From positions 34,906,001-34,970,000 of the forward strand of contig CM114271.1 of the NCBI GenBank assembly GCA_050084515.1: a DNA stretch of 64,000 nt. The letters run 5' to 3'. The DNA comes from Blasia pusilla (taxonomy: Eukaryota; Marchantiophyta; Marchantiopsida; Blasiales). The notes below the pieces were generated by a model. It did not search any database, was not told the origin of the DNA, and worked only from the letters and a program-made list of their open reading frames with translations. A program made the translations under genes and the position numbers. Below are positions 22,206 through 35,545 of this stretch, one piece after another (position 1 is the first letter of the stretch; each line of letters opens with the position of its first letter).

Positions 22206-25200
22206 CTATGAGCGCAGTACCACTCCACCAGTGATCCTCCAGCCGCCTTCTCCATGCTGTAGTTCATATCTGGTTGTGTATGTACTTCGATATGAATCTT
22301 TATGTTCTGGATTCTTGTTGTCAAATAGACGAGCTGCCTCTTGCAAAGTTGCTTCAACTATTGCTCTTCTTCCGTCATCACTCACAGTAACACTATCAAC
22401 ATTCAATCCTACAAGTCTATACTCCCAAAACCAGCCATTTCTTGCCACTTCATTCACGCGTTCAGTCCAGCTTTCCAGCATCTTCCCCTCCAGCACCTGA
22501 GCCCAATCCAAAGAAAGTGTCACCACTGAAGTCAGGCTTTGTGGGTAACAATAATGCATTGCAAGCCAAACAAGACTAACCTTGACCGTGAGGTGGACAA
22601 GGAAAGAGCAAGTAATCGATCACAATGAATTTACCTCGGACAGATGGCCAACAGAATGGGTGGCACCGAGAGCTTGTGCTTTAGCAGTCTGCCATTTCCG
22701 GACTATCTGCTCAGCCAGTCTTGCATCCATTTTGGCCAATTCCACTGCCTGCCGTCCCTCCAACAACCCTGAAAGTATCAATCACTGTCACTATTTTGGC
22801 TTGAAGTGGTACAAATCAAATTATGTCAGGCCAGCACAGTTCAGTATTGCTAGGGCATAATCTCCCAAACAAGCCACAATTACAACGTGAACGCTCAACG
22901 TATTGTTTTCTATCAGACCTGATGAGGCTGGTGCTGTAGTAGCAATGGGTGCGCTCTCAACAACATTGTTAGCACTAGGTCGTAAAGGCAGGAACCGCAA
23001 CCCAGTCATAACCAGGGCCCCAAAAACTATCCCAGAGCATGCAATCTGCAGAAGGGTCAAACCACCCTGACTAGCTGTTTGGACAGATAAATTACTGTGT
23101 CCACTTGCAAAATTTCCACTCTCCCCGATATCACCCCAAGCGTGCCCTGGAGGTCTAGTTGAGAGAATTGAAGCAGATGGGCCAAATCCCAAAGGAGATG
23201 ATGTCTCAGGATCCTGAAATTCAGTGTCTGCACTCTGGTGAGATCCATATTGCTCAAAATCCTTGTCCGGTGGATCTGTGGCATACTCCACCTGGTTGGC
23301 CATACCACTTGCTGTACTTTCTATGACACCAGCTCGTTTACCAAGTGGGAACACTTTCTGCAGTGTTGACATTGCAGATGCTTTGACATTGTCTATTGCT
23401 GCACCAATCCTGGAAAGAGCAGTAGAAGATCCCCCTGCTGTTGTTTCCCACTGTTCTAAAATACTTATCACCTGAGGATCATCATAGTAATCACCCAGCC
23501 TGACTTGCAAACTTTCTGTATTCCGGAAGGTGGGGAATACCACCTCTGCCAGCCACCTTTCCAAAAGCTTGCATAAACCAGGAAGCAAGTCTCCATCTTC
23601 ACTTCCCTCCGAATGTGAATACACAAATTCAATTACAGCAGGATCCCTGTACTCTTCAGTGCCATCTTGCAACCCTAAACACGCCATTGACTGGTCAACT
23701 TCGCCCATCAGAAGCCAACACATAGCTCTCTCAAGACTGTGGTCCAGTGGTGCACCAAGTTCACCATCTGACTCCTGTGAGGCTTGCAACTGCCAAAACA
23801 GCTCATCTGCCTTCACAACAAAAACTGGCTTGTTGGCAATGAAGCCTTCCGCTACATGAGCCAGAGCAACTCCATACACTTCAAAGCTTTCTGCTGGGAC
23901 ATTATCTGGTGTTGAGTCCCACAAAGCAACCTGAAAGATTTCAATATGAGTATTTCTTACCTTACTATAATGACCATCTTGATACCTCAGAAACTAGCAT
24001 ATGTATAATTATAGATAGCACATGTGGCAGGTATTGAACTAACTACTAGAACTCATGAGCTTGCAGTTTCTACCAATTGATCACCACTACACTTGACCCG
24101 CATATAGACCATCTGCACATTGAAGCCCAAGCACCGAGTAGTAATCTCCAAGTCAAACTTTAGTTTTCCCCTCATGTCTACCAAGGACATGCAAGGCCAC
24201 AGACCTATAAACGAAGTAAAACTGTACCTGCTCTGCTGCTGTCATGGAAGAAAATGCATCTTTGATGAACTGTTCCCGTGTGAAACCTAGAATAGGTGCG
24301 GCTGCACCTCCCTCACCTACAGCCCACAAGATGCTTCGCAGACCTTGCAGGCCTTCTTCTCTTTGTGAGGCATGTTCTTTGTCTAAAGGCAACGTGAGCA
24401 GTTCCAATACACACCGTGGTGTTAATTCCTCCAAGGTCTGCTCAATCTGTTCCTGCAACCCTAGGGCCAGACTGCTTCCTCCTTCTTCCTGGAAAAATAA
24501 AAATAAACACCTTTTATCATCCAGCAATCAAAACTACATATTCGGTTTCAGATCCTTACCAGCATGAGAAACATAAAGCAAACAGATCAATACAACTCTG
24601 GAAAAAACAGAACTTTCACGGAGTTCACGACACAAGACCTAGATCCAGGATTCTAGACTTGATACATTAAGTCAAGAGACTTAATGCAATTAAGACACTA
24701 AAAGTATATCCTATAGCCTCGTTATTTGTACTCTTAAAGCTTTCCTTGACTTCTTTTGTGCTGGCAGCATGAGATACATGGTTCAAAGGTTTCCAAGGGA
24801 TTGATAGTCCATTAATTGGAAAACCATGGATACAAAGAGACATCTGAAGATGTAGCTCGTTTTATTCTTTAAAAAATGCCTGCAGCAACTGCGATCGATG
24901 ATCAGGGCATCTTGCTGTTCCTGTTAAGACTTTCACAGGAAACTCAGAATGAGCGTGGAACGAGAGAGAACAGGGTTTGTGGAGTTCAGAATCAGGGGAG
25001 TTCAGCCATGGGGCAGAGAGGATTCTATCATAATCTGTTTCAAGGTCTGGTCAAATAGATATTTCTAGGATTGATTTTGGGCTAGGTAATAAATTATTTG
25101 ACGTAGTCTGCCACTTTCACAGATAACCTTCCTTACTCCAGAATTAGTGAGTCGACAAGATCAAATTTCAACCACGAATTGGGATACCTGGCTAAGCCCC

Positions 25201-27165
25201 ACAACTTCTTCTCTCGTCTGTATTCTTGTGCCTCGTGCACCTACAGTCATCCTCTCGGGAGTTCCGTTTTAGGGGGAGTTAGTTGCCTTTGCCGTCATTT
25301 CATCCTCCACGCAAATGTAGCTACGGCCACGATAAAGAATCCTTCTGCAGTGTAGCTAACTAGGAATAGGTACCATAGCAGTATACCCGTGGGTTCTCCA
25401 ACCCAGAGAAACCGTCTACGGGGAAGGTTGCGCATCGACACTTGGCGTCGCAACTTCTGAAAGGCAGAAATCGCTGAGAGACAACGAGCATGCATGGAGA
25501 ACGGGAATGCGCCGCCATGAGTAGATAGTAGAGAAACGTTTAGGTTCGTACAAGGCTCTACACGTCTTGAGAGACTACCTTACGAAGCCGGCTCCACTCA
25601 GTAAGAACCTATTCATAGAACTACTGCATGAGAGACGAAGAGAAAAGGATTGCGGACCTGAAGTAGCTTGAGCGCAGTCTCGAGAAGATCACAACTACGG
25701 ACGACAGTTGGCACGGCTTCGGCCATGGCTTCTCGGGAAAGCTCCACATAAGCCAAAGCCATCGCCAACACCACGTCCCTCCGCATTATCTTGGGCAGTC
25801 GCTCTTCTAACACTGCTAGGCCAGCCTGCAGAACCACCTCCATCTCCCCGACCTCTTGCAGCAAGCAGAGAGCCCCTGAGACCTGAAATCGTAGTGTTCA
25901 GCGCATGCTATCTGTAGCACTTGTTCAACGACGAATGTATCATCGTAAGATAATTCATAATCGCAAAATTCAGAAATCAAAATAAAATTCCGAACACATG
26001 GTGACAATTACTCATAAGATACCTTACTCCATGGAACGTCAACCACCAAGGTACCAGCTTCATCCTCTACAAGGCCCTGATTGTACTCTCCACGTAGCTC
26101 TGGATCAGCTAAAGTGTCGCGGGCTCCGCGTAGAATCTCTAAGCGTGCCAAGAGCGCTTCTTGACTGAATCCTTCCTTAGGCGCGTGTGAGATCCTCGCT
26201 TCGTACGATCGGACGATGGAGTCCGCCAAAAAGTGGGTTTCCGCTCCGAGAATCTGCGAAATACTCCATTAAAAAAAACATCTTGCGTTAGGTATTCGAA
26301 AGGCTACGTGAATCCGGAATAATTAAAATCACCACAGACGAAGATTTCAGTAGTTTCGAAGTCGAAGCAAGCTGGCAAAGCTTTCACTAACTAAGCGAAT
26401 CAACCACTCGCAATTTCATAATTTAGACAATTATCAAAATCCAAATATGCTTGAACGAATGCTGGTTCCTTATCCAGAAACTCATTCCAAGGGGCTGTTC
26501 TTCCACAACAACTACTGCAACTGTTGATTGAAATTATCATACTATTTCAGCCCTCAGGATGCGGCCGAAACATATGCTTCCCGCCTTGCCATCTAACCAA
26601 GGCTGCACTTCAAAGCATTCAGAGGAGATTTATCCGACACGGGGGCAGACAAAATCCAGGTATCCTGAATTTCTTCTTGCACAAAGTTACGAGCCGTTGC
26701 ACCCAAGCGAAGAGTAAACCGTTACTGCTGAATCCGCACCTGATAATAGTCAATGGGTAGGGCAAGAGTTCTCTCGGTCTTGGTTATTGAAGGAAATGGA
26801 GACGCTAACGCATTAAGCACGAAAACGCTCCTGATCGCTCTCCTTTTCGGCTCATAATCAGAATTTCCAACGCACAGAGAAGCTAATCCTGCACTCTCTC
26901 TCCGCCGAAGTGTTGGTGCGTCATGAAGAGAACTACTAATCCCAGGCCCGGAGTCACAGGTTGCTTGAGGTGCATAGTTCAGTCGTCGGTGAAATTTCGT
27001 GCTACCACGAGATCCCACTATTGTTACACCAAACCGAGTTCCCACATCTAAACTCCCACTGGATGACCGGTTGTAGAAAGATGAACCTCTATCAGCACGA
27101 GAGAGAAACGCAACCACTCTGTTTCGCGAGTCCAAAGCAGATCCCAGCAGCGCCCTCTCCATCAT
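22206..27165 (-). CDS. ARC6: ARC6-like plastid division protein (7 exons)
   Basis: ARC6 spans the inner plastid envelope; its stromal part tethers and promotes FtsZ filaments, and its C-terminus in the intermembrane space binds PDV2. Exons (minus): 27165-26740, 26253-26023, 25882-25658, 24488-24228, 23930-22919, 22768-22635, 22496-22206. All junctions have GT/AG and keep frame, giving 859 codons before the stop, slightly longer than the roughly 800 residues usual in flowering plants. Residues 1-135 are Ser/Arg-rich and fit a plastid transit peptide. Residues 138-220 are the divergent J-like domain (IDYYQ, then ILGAETHF, then EYNQGL). Then come helical repeats, including MTAAEQ, VPAESFEVYGVALAHVAEGF, LPGLCKLLERWL and KVFPLGKRAG. 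One membrane segment is at about 671-695 (IACSGIVFGALVMTGLRFL). The C-terminal IMS-type domain at about 720-859 ends in YTTRYELQHGEGGWRITGG. The 1.2-kb intron 24489-25657 holds no exon, since ALKLLQ joins EEGGSSLA directly as in the family. Confidence 0.95.
24026..24105 (-). repeat. Possible tRNA-derived (SINE-like) fragment in ARC6 intron
   Basis: On the minus strand an A-box-like TGATCAATTGGTAGA (24,083-24,069) is followed about 30 nt later by a B-box-like AGTTCAATACC (24,040-24,030), one change from the consensus GGTTCRANNCC. Spacing and order fit a tRNA-type Pol III promoter. No full cloverleaf is evident. Confidence 0.35.
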
Positions 27166-28050
27166 ATAAATTCACAAACCAACACTTCCTGTCTTTTTAA
27201 CGCAGTTCGGAAACCTCAAATCGTCTGCTGACGAGCTACCATTTCTCAATCAAGTAGACATCATAATCTCCATTGCCAACCATCTCCCACGCCACACTCA
27301 GGGTCCCATCTTGCCGCCTCCAATTCCAACCAATCCTCGCCTCCCTCTACCTCAACCGATAGGTCAAGATTACAATCCTCCACCGCCTCGCAGCCCCTTC
27401 GACGCGCTCCCAATCCTCCCAGCAACCAAAATTACCTTCCACCGCTCTGCACAGTAAGACGCAATCAGACGCTCCCTTCGCCTTCGCCTTCGCCTTCCGC
27501 CCCTCCCTCCCAAGTTTGAAGCACGCACTTCTGTCACCGGGATGTGGACCCCACCTCGTCTCCCAAGGCGCGAGTGTGTGCGAAACCCGGCCGGGCTCCG
27601 GATCTCCGGCCGCGCATTGGACGGACTGTCGGACAGACGGACCCACATTGCGGGGCCTGGGACCCCGCGATCCGGTGCAGATAATAGCGCTGCGTGGCGG
27701 GGAACTGCGTAGGACGCAGCTAACAAGTCGGGCCGGGTGTCTGACGTGCCGCCGCGCATTAGACCCGAGTTTCTGCGTCTCCACATCGCGGGCGAGTGGA
27801 GCTTCGGATGTATTCGTGAACCACAATGCTTCGGGATCTCCGTCCATTCCAGGCCCTTGTGGCGTCACGTACTGCAACGACGGAAGTCCGATGTAGACGG
27901 CCGCCAGCGGATGCGTTGCCATCGGAGTACTTGACAGGGGTGTCAAAACCGACCCCATAAGGAGGAAGACGCTTCCCGTAGGAAATTCTCGGACCTTCGT
28001 GTTTTGTTTTTTTGTGTGAGGAGGTTTTCTTATTGAGGATTAGTGTATGA
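27166..28050. promoter_or_regulatory. GC-rich upstream region of the ARC6-like gene
   Basis: Directly upstream of the ARC6-like start codon, the sequence becomes GC- and CpG-rich (densest at about 27,530-27,900). Open frames there on both strands (minus 27347-27958, plus 27516-27896) have no recognisable domain and are likely composition artefacts. A promoter or 5' UTR role is inferred from position only. Confidence 0.4.
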
Positions 28051-28900
28051 CTCACTTTTCACTTTCAGGTATAACTTTTTATTTTTTTTAAATCCCCAAT
28101 TTGTCCCTTTTAAAAGTAGTGATTTTGTGTCAGCACAATGCACTAGGCTAAAGTGACCCTCTCTAGGTTATGAGAGAGTACCATGTGCTTTTGTTCACTA
28201 GTAGAGAGATCCAGTCTAGTTCCTTACTTCCCTTTCGACAAAAAAAAAAGAGGTGAGAGAAAAAAACAGTAAGACCTTCGCCATGTCCAAGAAAAGGAAG
28301 ATGGGAGACACCATTGGTAGAACTAGTGGGCAGCTTGTGCCATGCATGAGTAAAAGGATTAATCATGTTGGACACAAAATATTTTTCTTGTTGCATGTAG
28401 AGGAGGAAACATTTTTTTGTTGCCCGGTTGCCACATTTCAAACAAAAAGGTGTTTGCAAATATAGAAGGCATTCTCCAATAATAACATAGATTATGAAGT
28501 GCCCAAAGAGGGACACACGCACGGGATGTGAGGGGAAGTAGTGGCGTTTCAAGTTTACGAGTCCATTTATGATCCAAATGGAGTGTGAATTGTGAGTTTT
28601 GGCATTTATGGTACAAATGCCAAAAGTCGCCAATATCTAACACTTGAGACCCAAAATTTCTATTAGGGCATCTCCATCACTTTCTTGTATAGGTCAATCA
28701 CTTTCTTGTATAGGAGTGAACAAGATCATGTGTTGGTGCTATAACAATACTCTCTCTCTGACATTATGTATGATGGGTAAGTAATTGCAAGAACTAATAC
28801 AAGTGTTTTTTCTTAAGTATGAGGCATGACGAAGTCGTCAACTCTAGATAGTAATAACGAACTAATGAGAAAACAAAGAGATTTGTATGCTCAACCAATT
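28051..28900. other. Non-coding spacer
   Basis: Short frames only, with no recognisable domain. It ends where LINE-derived sequence begins to be recognisable. Confidence 0.4.
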
Positions 28901-29059
28901 CTCATCTCTAAAAGGTGTTCATAAAAGCTTATGCTCGTAGAATTCACACACAACTTCAAGAATGATGCAAACTTGTGGGTAGAGTAAGAGGTTATGCACA
29001 AGGAAGCCCGACTTATGGTACGGATGCACAAGAAGGAAGTCAACCAATCAAGCTACGTA

Positions 29060-31390
29060 TCCATCGATGAAAACTGCATTGAGAATTAGAAGAAAATTGG
29101 ACGAAAGTGCAAAAACTGGGCAAGTCAAGGGAAGAAATGACGTGAAGGCCCTTAAGGGAAAAGACAATTGGATGGTGACCACTACTAAACAAATTCGACA
29201 TGTGTTAAGAGGACAATTACATGGAATCAAGCACGAAACCCCATCGGAATATCTCTTGAAGAGAAAAAGTTTGAGGAAGGGATGGAGGATTTTATCGAGA
29301 TCCAACAAGACAAGATGGATGATGAGGTTGAGTCGGGCTACCCATACAGCGATTGGTACTTCTTGGCTGGGGTGGGAGCAGAAATTTGTGAACCACAAAT
29401 CAAATGGTTTGATTGGGCTTGTGAAAGAGATGTGAAGTATGGCGATGCTATTATGGCTCTTTCTCTAGACTCTTCAAGCCAGTTTGGCTGGCAAAGGTCA
29501 TTCCATAGAGATGGCCAATGGGAGTCATTGTGAATCTCTTCAAGAAGGGCAAACAAAAAGACTGTAGAAATGTAAAGGGGGATCACATTCCTGAGTGTAG
29601 TTAGGAAACACCTATGTTGTTTACTTAACAATGGGATCTCCATATACCTAGAGTAGAATTCGGTCATCAAGGAAGGCCAAAATTGGTTTTCCACAATTCA
29701 AAGGATGCAAGGATCATGTCTTCACACTCATTTACAATGTCCAAGGAAAAAGAGGGGAGGCCTGCCTACTTTTTCAAGATCCCGGCAAGCGACATCGTAT
29801 GCCTTAAAAACTTGCCTTCAAGCTTATGAAAGGTAGGGCTATTGAGGAAAATGAGGAGGATGGTTGAGAAAATGTATCATAACACAATGAGTAGTGTTAT
29901 GGTGAATGGCCAGCAAAGTGGACCATTTGACATGAGGCAGGGAGTGGTCCCAAGGATGCAGGCTCTCCCCACCCTCTTCAATATTTTTGTCAATTCCCTT
30001 AGGGAGGAAATGGATGATAGTGGACTAGGCATATGGGTGGACAAAATCTTTATTGCTGCCTTCATGTTTGCTGATTACTTAGGTAAACTAGAGGAAATGG
30101 GAGAGAAACTCCTAGAGATGATCTCCCTGACCAAAATCTGTTGTGACATGTGGGCATGGAGACAAGTGTTTAAAGTGTGGTGTGATGATATTCAATAGCA
30201 AGGAGGACGACCAACACGAGCACTGGTATTGGGTTGAACAGGAGATCCCCCGAGTGCCCACATACACCTATCTAGGCATTCAATTCTCGAAAGAGTCCAT
30301 GTGGGATGACCAGATTGAGAAGACTAGTGAGAAAGGTCACAAGAAGGTGAGCGCACTGTCAAATTTCCTACACTGCCCGGACATCACATCACAAGTCCGA
30401 CACTCTGTCACTCTACATACTGTTCATCCCTCAATGGAATATGGCACCACAGTCTGGGATGCAAACACCAAACAAAGGGTCGACTTAAAACTGTGCAGGC
30501 TGAAAGTGTTTCGGGGTGGGATGTTGGCTTCATCATGCACGTCCAGAGTTAGTGTGAGATCAGAACTTCGAGTGGAATCCCTGGGGGATAGACGTGACAT
30601 TGCCCAGTTGAAATGGCAGGGGAAGCTGGAGGCAATTGATTCCCATTGCTATCCTGAAGTGTTGAAGGGAAAAAATTGGATCCAAAGGAGGCCAGTAAAG
30701 TAGGAGATTGTGTAAGCAACCAAACTCCCTGCAGGGCCTGACCTGTAGGAGCAAGATGAGAAACCATTTGTGGAAACCATAACCAAAGCAGCACGGAGGA
30801 AGCCATGAAAATGTCTGAGCTCTCACTTGACTGTACATCCCGAACGAGGAGAACTGAAGAGTTATTTGCGGGGCACCCCTTCCTTGGGAACTCGGCTTAA
30901 GTTCAAGTTCAGAACAGGGGGTATCTCCTTGAACCACAAGAAAAGCCGGATGGCAACACTGTTAAACTCCTGCACCTTGTGTGAGGATGGGGATGAAACC
31001 TCAAGTCACTACTTGGTCTCCTGGACAAAATTCGTAGAACACAGAGCAACAGCACATGCTGATATTGCTAAACTGGTGACACCAGAACTGTTCAGCACAT
31101 TTGGCAGCCTATATTCACTGCCCAAACCTGCTGCACTGGTAATTAATTTGTTTTGGGTAAAGTAGATAGTGTTGTAAAGAGCTTCCTGGTTGACACTTGG
31201 AAGCTCCACACCAACTTTTTGTCTGGTCAGCACTCACTGTATGAGGGTGTCTCCCTCCTCTCATATGGTACCTTCTTCACTTCTTCCTCTCTACACCTAT
31301 CCCAGTCTCCAGCACCGTCCAACCTGTGCGCAGGGTCTATGGTCGGAAGGCTACCACAGGCACAATTTAATGAGTACAGTCCCTAAAGCG
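29060..31390 (+). mobile_element. LINE (non-LTR retrotransposon), decayed RT and zinc-binding end
   Basis: The RT begins near 29,520 (GVIVNLFKKGKQKDCRN) and continues in shifted frames to VNGQQSGPFDMRQGVV, LFNIFVNSL and the catalytic box at about 30,060, which reads FADYL instead of FADDL. A YTYLGIQFS motif (thumb side) follows, and a C-terminal SCTLCEDGDETSSHYLVS block near 30,970 resembles the zinc-binding region after LINE RTs. A shared 3' tail (31,165-31,385) contains CTTCTTCACTTCTTCCTCTC. The endonuclease is not recognisable. Stops, frameshifts and the lost Asp show it is inactive. Confidence 0.8.
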
Positions 31391-31394
31391 CTGT

Positions 31395-32265
31395 GTCATT
31401 CTGCGTCCCATTCGTCCATCACTGGAATGTGACCCTGTATTGTGGGATGCAAACACCAAACAAATAGACAGGCTTGAAGCTGTGCAGCTGAAAGCCTTTC
31501 AGGGTTTGATGTCGGCTTCATCTTGAGTGACCAAATTTGATGTGAGATCAGAACTTGGATAGCAACCCCTGCAGGATAGAGGTGACATGGCCAAGTTGAT
31601 GTGGTGGAGGCAGCTGAAGGCAACCAATTCCCATCGCTATCCTAATGTGTCGGTGGGGACCATTTTGACCTAGAGGAGCCCAATAGAGCAGACAGAATCT
31701 TGCATGAAAAAGGTTCAAGAGACCTTGCAAGCGACCAAGCTCCCTACAGGGCCTGTGGGAGCAAGAGGAGAAACCATTTGTGGATAGCATAAACCAAGCA
31801 GATGGAGGATACTCTAAAGCAAAACAACATTGAGGAAGCAATGAAATTGTCTAAACTCTGTATAGCCTGAACAAGCAGAGCTGAATATTACTTGTAGGGA
31901 ACCCCTTGCTTGGGAACCTGGTTGAAGTTCAAGTTCAGGCCGGGGGCGACTCCCTTGGACCACAAAAGAAAATAGGAGGGAAATACAACTGAAATCATGC
32001 GCCTCGTGTGATGATGGAGATGAGACTTCTAGTCACTACCTGGTCTCCTGTGCGAAATCCACAACACAGAGCAACAGCATATGCTGATATTGCTAAGCTG
32101 GTAATGCCAGAACTATTGAAAAAATTCAGCAGCCCAGAGTCACAGCCCAAAGCTGCTGCACTGGTGAGTAACATGTATTGGGGATCCAAAATCATAGGAT
32201 CCAAAGCTGCTGCACTGCTAACGAGTATTGGGATCCAAAATCATGTGATCATGGGAAAGTAGCCA
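31395..32265 (+). mobile_element. Second partial LINE copy in tandem
   Basis: Repeats the part of the first copy from about 30,410 to 31,170: the GGGATGCAAACACCAAACAAA word, GTGAGATCAGAACTT, and the Cys-rich block (CASCDDGDETSSHYLVSC-like) near 32,000. It lies directly after the tail of the first copy in the same orientation. It ends with a local duplication of about 60 bp around GGATCCAAAATCAT (32,165-32,250). Confidence 0.75.
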
Positions 32266-32602
32266 CTTTCAAGACTCAAAATATGATATCCCATGTATCA
32301 CCGTGGGAGTGCCAGACTCGAATAGCCATCTGACTTATTCTCAACTAGAGTGTAAGGCAATGTCCGGCACTTACCAATGAGTGAATTCTACCTGTCCAAG
32401 TTAATGAAGGCAAATCTAAAAGGCAGGAGTGATGACAGTGAAGTCACTCCCAAGAACCAAATGCTTAAGAGAACTGCTACTATACATCTGAGTGAAATGT
32501 GGATGAAACTGCTACCATGATTCCATAGATTCCGTTCTGTTGATATTTATCGACACCAACTCTCCAGGTAGAACTTGATACGATTTCTGAGGGGTGGATT
32601 CT

Positions 32603-35156
32603 TCAGGTATCTTGTAGGGACCATAGTCCGTTCACTCCTGCTGGGAACTTGGCTACCATTTTGTCAACATGGATGCACACATCCTCAACATTGGGCCTCA
32701 GGGCAAGTTGAGGTTGCAACATCCATGTGACAAACTGGTGCAGCCACTCAGGGTAGGGTGGATTTGGTCCTGGTGGCCACTTAACTTGACCGCTCATGGC
32801 TGCCAATTGCAAGCTTCCTCCTGCCTCCCCCAGTGAGTACTCAAATGGCGATACACCATACCTGCCAGAAGAACCAACAGGGCCTCACATTAATCTGGAA
32901 TCCCATTTTAAAGGGAAAGAAAGGACCAGATCTGCTAGCAGCTGGGTTCCAATAATCTTCAGCCTTCCACTGAAATGACACAAGGTAGCTTGACAGAATA
33001 CTGAAGAACCAACAACCAGGCAATAACAACAGTCCCGAAACTTTGGAGAGAGAAAGTACATTATAGCAAAGAGCGTGCATCCAAGAGACCAGACATCAGT
33101 TCTCCCATCGATGTTGATCTGGCTCGGACAATCCCACAACTCCGGAGCTCTGTATGGGGCCGAACAATGAATGGCTGCCCATTCCTGCAGTCGCTCAACC
33201 ACAGGTAGAATTTGAGCGAGCAGCTTGACAAACTTTGTTATCCATAACATTATATATATTTACATCCCAGTATTGATGCAAGTATTATCAAAGGACAACT
33301 ATCATGTCAATTCAATTTTTGGACCGCAACATGAGGAGATTTCAACCAAGCCTCGTATATGAAAACTTCTTGTCTTATTTTCCACAAGGAATTGCTTCAT
33401 TTCCCGTTCTTGTGTTGTGGTCGTCTATCATAATGAAACAGTCCGTAGGACACCCATGAAAAGAACCGATACGCTTACCTGCAGTGCTAGGGCTTCAGAA
33501 CGTGACCGGATTTGCCTATTGGCAGGTGTTGTACTGCCAAAGTCCATAATTATTGCTAATGGAGGCTGGTCCTTCCTCTTTGACAGCAATATATTTCCAG
33601 GTTTCAAATCATTGTGGGAGTAAGGTGTGTCTCCTGTGTGCATGTGCTTTAAACCTGCGCAGATCTGCCCTACATATGAAAATTAGTAGAAATCCAATTG
33701 TGAAGCTCATCGTTTCAAGCTCAAACATAACACACTACCAACAAGAGAAGTTCTGAAAGAAAAAAAGATCAAGAAGAGAAGTTTTCTGATGAGAGCCTCG
33801 TTGCCTGGGGAGTACCTGTCTGAAAATATGAAGAACCGTGATGGTTGGATAGAACTCTCTTTGACCTTGCATAGCATTGAGATTGTCCAGCAATGTACCA
33901 TCCAGATAGACTGGAAACAACAAATAGGCTTCTTGATTCCACAACCCATCCTGTGCACTCTTCGCCCAGGTAAACGTAGATTTTATCAGGAAGAGGCGAC
34001 AGAAGAGACATAAAACCTCAATAATTTATGAGCCTTCAAAGCCGAGTCACCTCAACTAAACCCAGAGCCAGGTGAGTAAAGATAGCAAAGAAGTGAAAGG
34101 TAATGAGTTCTGCAAATGCAAAGCATGAACGGTAGATCCCCGAAACGAATACAGAATACGATTGCCAACGACATCGCTGCAGTGAAAAGTGTCACGCGTA
34201 TCTACCCACCTTCACAGCAATGATGGAGTGCTCCAGAAGCGGGAGTAAGTTCGGATGGTTGAATGAGGAGGAGATGGAGATCTCCTGTTTTATGAGCTGT
34301 AACTGCTCATCAGTCTGGACCAAGACCTTCTTCAGCGCGTACAATCCATCTACTGCACCCACCACGTCGAAGGAACCTAATGATAAACAATCCAACCAAC
34401 TATTGAGAAACATCGGCTGTGTCAACATCTTCCCATGATAAGGAAGTTGTGGGCACCCTATGAGACACGCAACCGCGCTGAGTTCCAGAAATACACATAG
34501 ACAGTTAGTCGCTTGCCACAATGGCACGCTGCGATAAAATTATGAGGGTAGTATCCAGCACGCAAGACGACATCCCACGGTAAGCATCTACTCTTCTTTG
34601 CGATGGTACAGTGCAGCTCCGAGGTATCTCCATGCTGCTAATCGAACAAGCTCTTCTGTGGAAGTCAATTGGTGTCATCCATCGCTATCGCCAGATTAAG
34701 CTTCAGAGAGTTGTGCGGAGCAAGGATTGAGGCGGGTAGCCGTTCGATCTAAGTGTTGCCCTTTGAATGGAGTTGGACTACAATCGTCAGTCTGATTCAA
34801 TGGGGTGTAAAGTGATAAATCCATTCTCTGTCAATTGGAATGGACAACCAGCTTCCGTTCATTTCCACGCTGCAAACATGATGTTTGAATCTCATATAGT
34901 TGCCGCGCCGAGGAAATGGGGAAGAGGACTTGTTAGAAAATCTTGAGATCTAGCCAGCTACGGAAGCTGTGTTTCCATGAAATTCTTATGCGCCATTCTT
35001 CAGCAACTCGTAACGGTTTCCCGCCGATCTAAATTGACGGTGCAGTTCTCACGTATGATGAAGAAGTCTTCTCGTCTTAAGATGCCTTACCCTGACTGGA
35101 CAGGCACCCCAAATCCAGACTGGCTATGTGTGTGTGTATGGGAACCCCGTGGACAA

Positions 35157-35202
<46 letters not shown>

Positions 35203-35545
35203 TGGATGCGACGTCAATATCACATATGTGGAAGGGGTCCCATAAGCCAGATAGGCTTCCCGTGGGCTAGAAATCTAATCAATCTCTTCATTCTTCTCTA
35301 GGAAGGATTGGTAATCGTAGGAGAAAAGAGTGAGCAATGCTCAGGAACTAACCGGAAACGTAAGGATCCTTTTTGGTGACTCGATTTGGATGTTCGATTG
35401 TGTGCTCTCGCACCAGGTAGACAAACGCAAATCCACCCTCTCCAAGCTGTCTCACTATTTTAAATCTTCGTTCGTTGACCCACACATCTGCTCCGCTGCT
35501 CACCACCTCATAGAGCGCGTTGAGCCCTGACCAAGTGCAACCCAT
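32603..35545 (-). CDS. STK16-like serine/threonine protein kinase (6 exons)
   Basis: A membrane-anchored NAK/STK16-family kinase. Exons (minus): 35545-35353, 34376-34210, 33950-33816, 33664-33479, 33184-33060, 32861-32603; 354 residues, frame kept at every GT-AG junction. The start is set at MGC, four codons after an upstream ATG, because the family begins Met-Gly-Cys; Gly2 and Cys3 suit N-myristoylation and palmitoylation. Visible kinase features: Gly-rich loop GEGGFAFV (35-42), Lys80 in ALKKVL, catalytic loop HNDLKPGN (Asp184, HND instead of HRD), DFG at 206-208, APE at 240-242, WSLGCTLFAIMY, and a C-terminal PPYPEWLHQFVTWMLQPQ block. Near-standard length. In animals STK16 acts at the Golgi and secretory pathway; the plant role is inferred only. 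The substrate is unknown. Confidence 0.93.
35161..35197. repeat. CT microsatellite
   Basis: About 18 CT units followed by GTGTGTG, in the first intron of the kinase gene... strictly, between exon 2 (ending 34376) and exon 1 (starting 35353). Shorter CT runs recur upstream of the gene at about 35,907-35,928 and 36,013-36,033. Confidence 0.95.

Noticed and set aside
27347-27958. 203-codon minus-strand frame and overlapping plus frame upstream of ARC6
   Set aside because: The region is GC-rich, stops are rare by chance on both strands, and no domain or splice context supports a gene.
28163-28643. 156-codon minus-strand frame with a hydrophobic start
   Set aside because: No recognisable family, low-complexity phrases and an overlapping frame on the other strand; lies in sequence without gene context.
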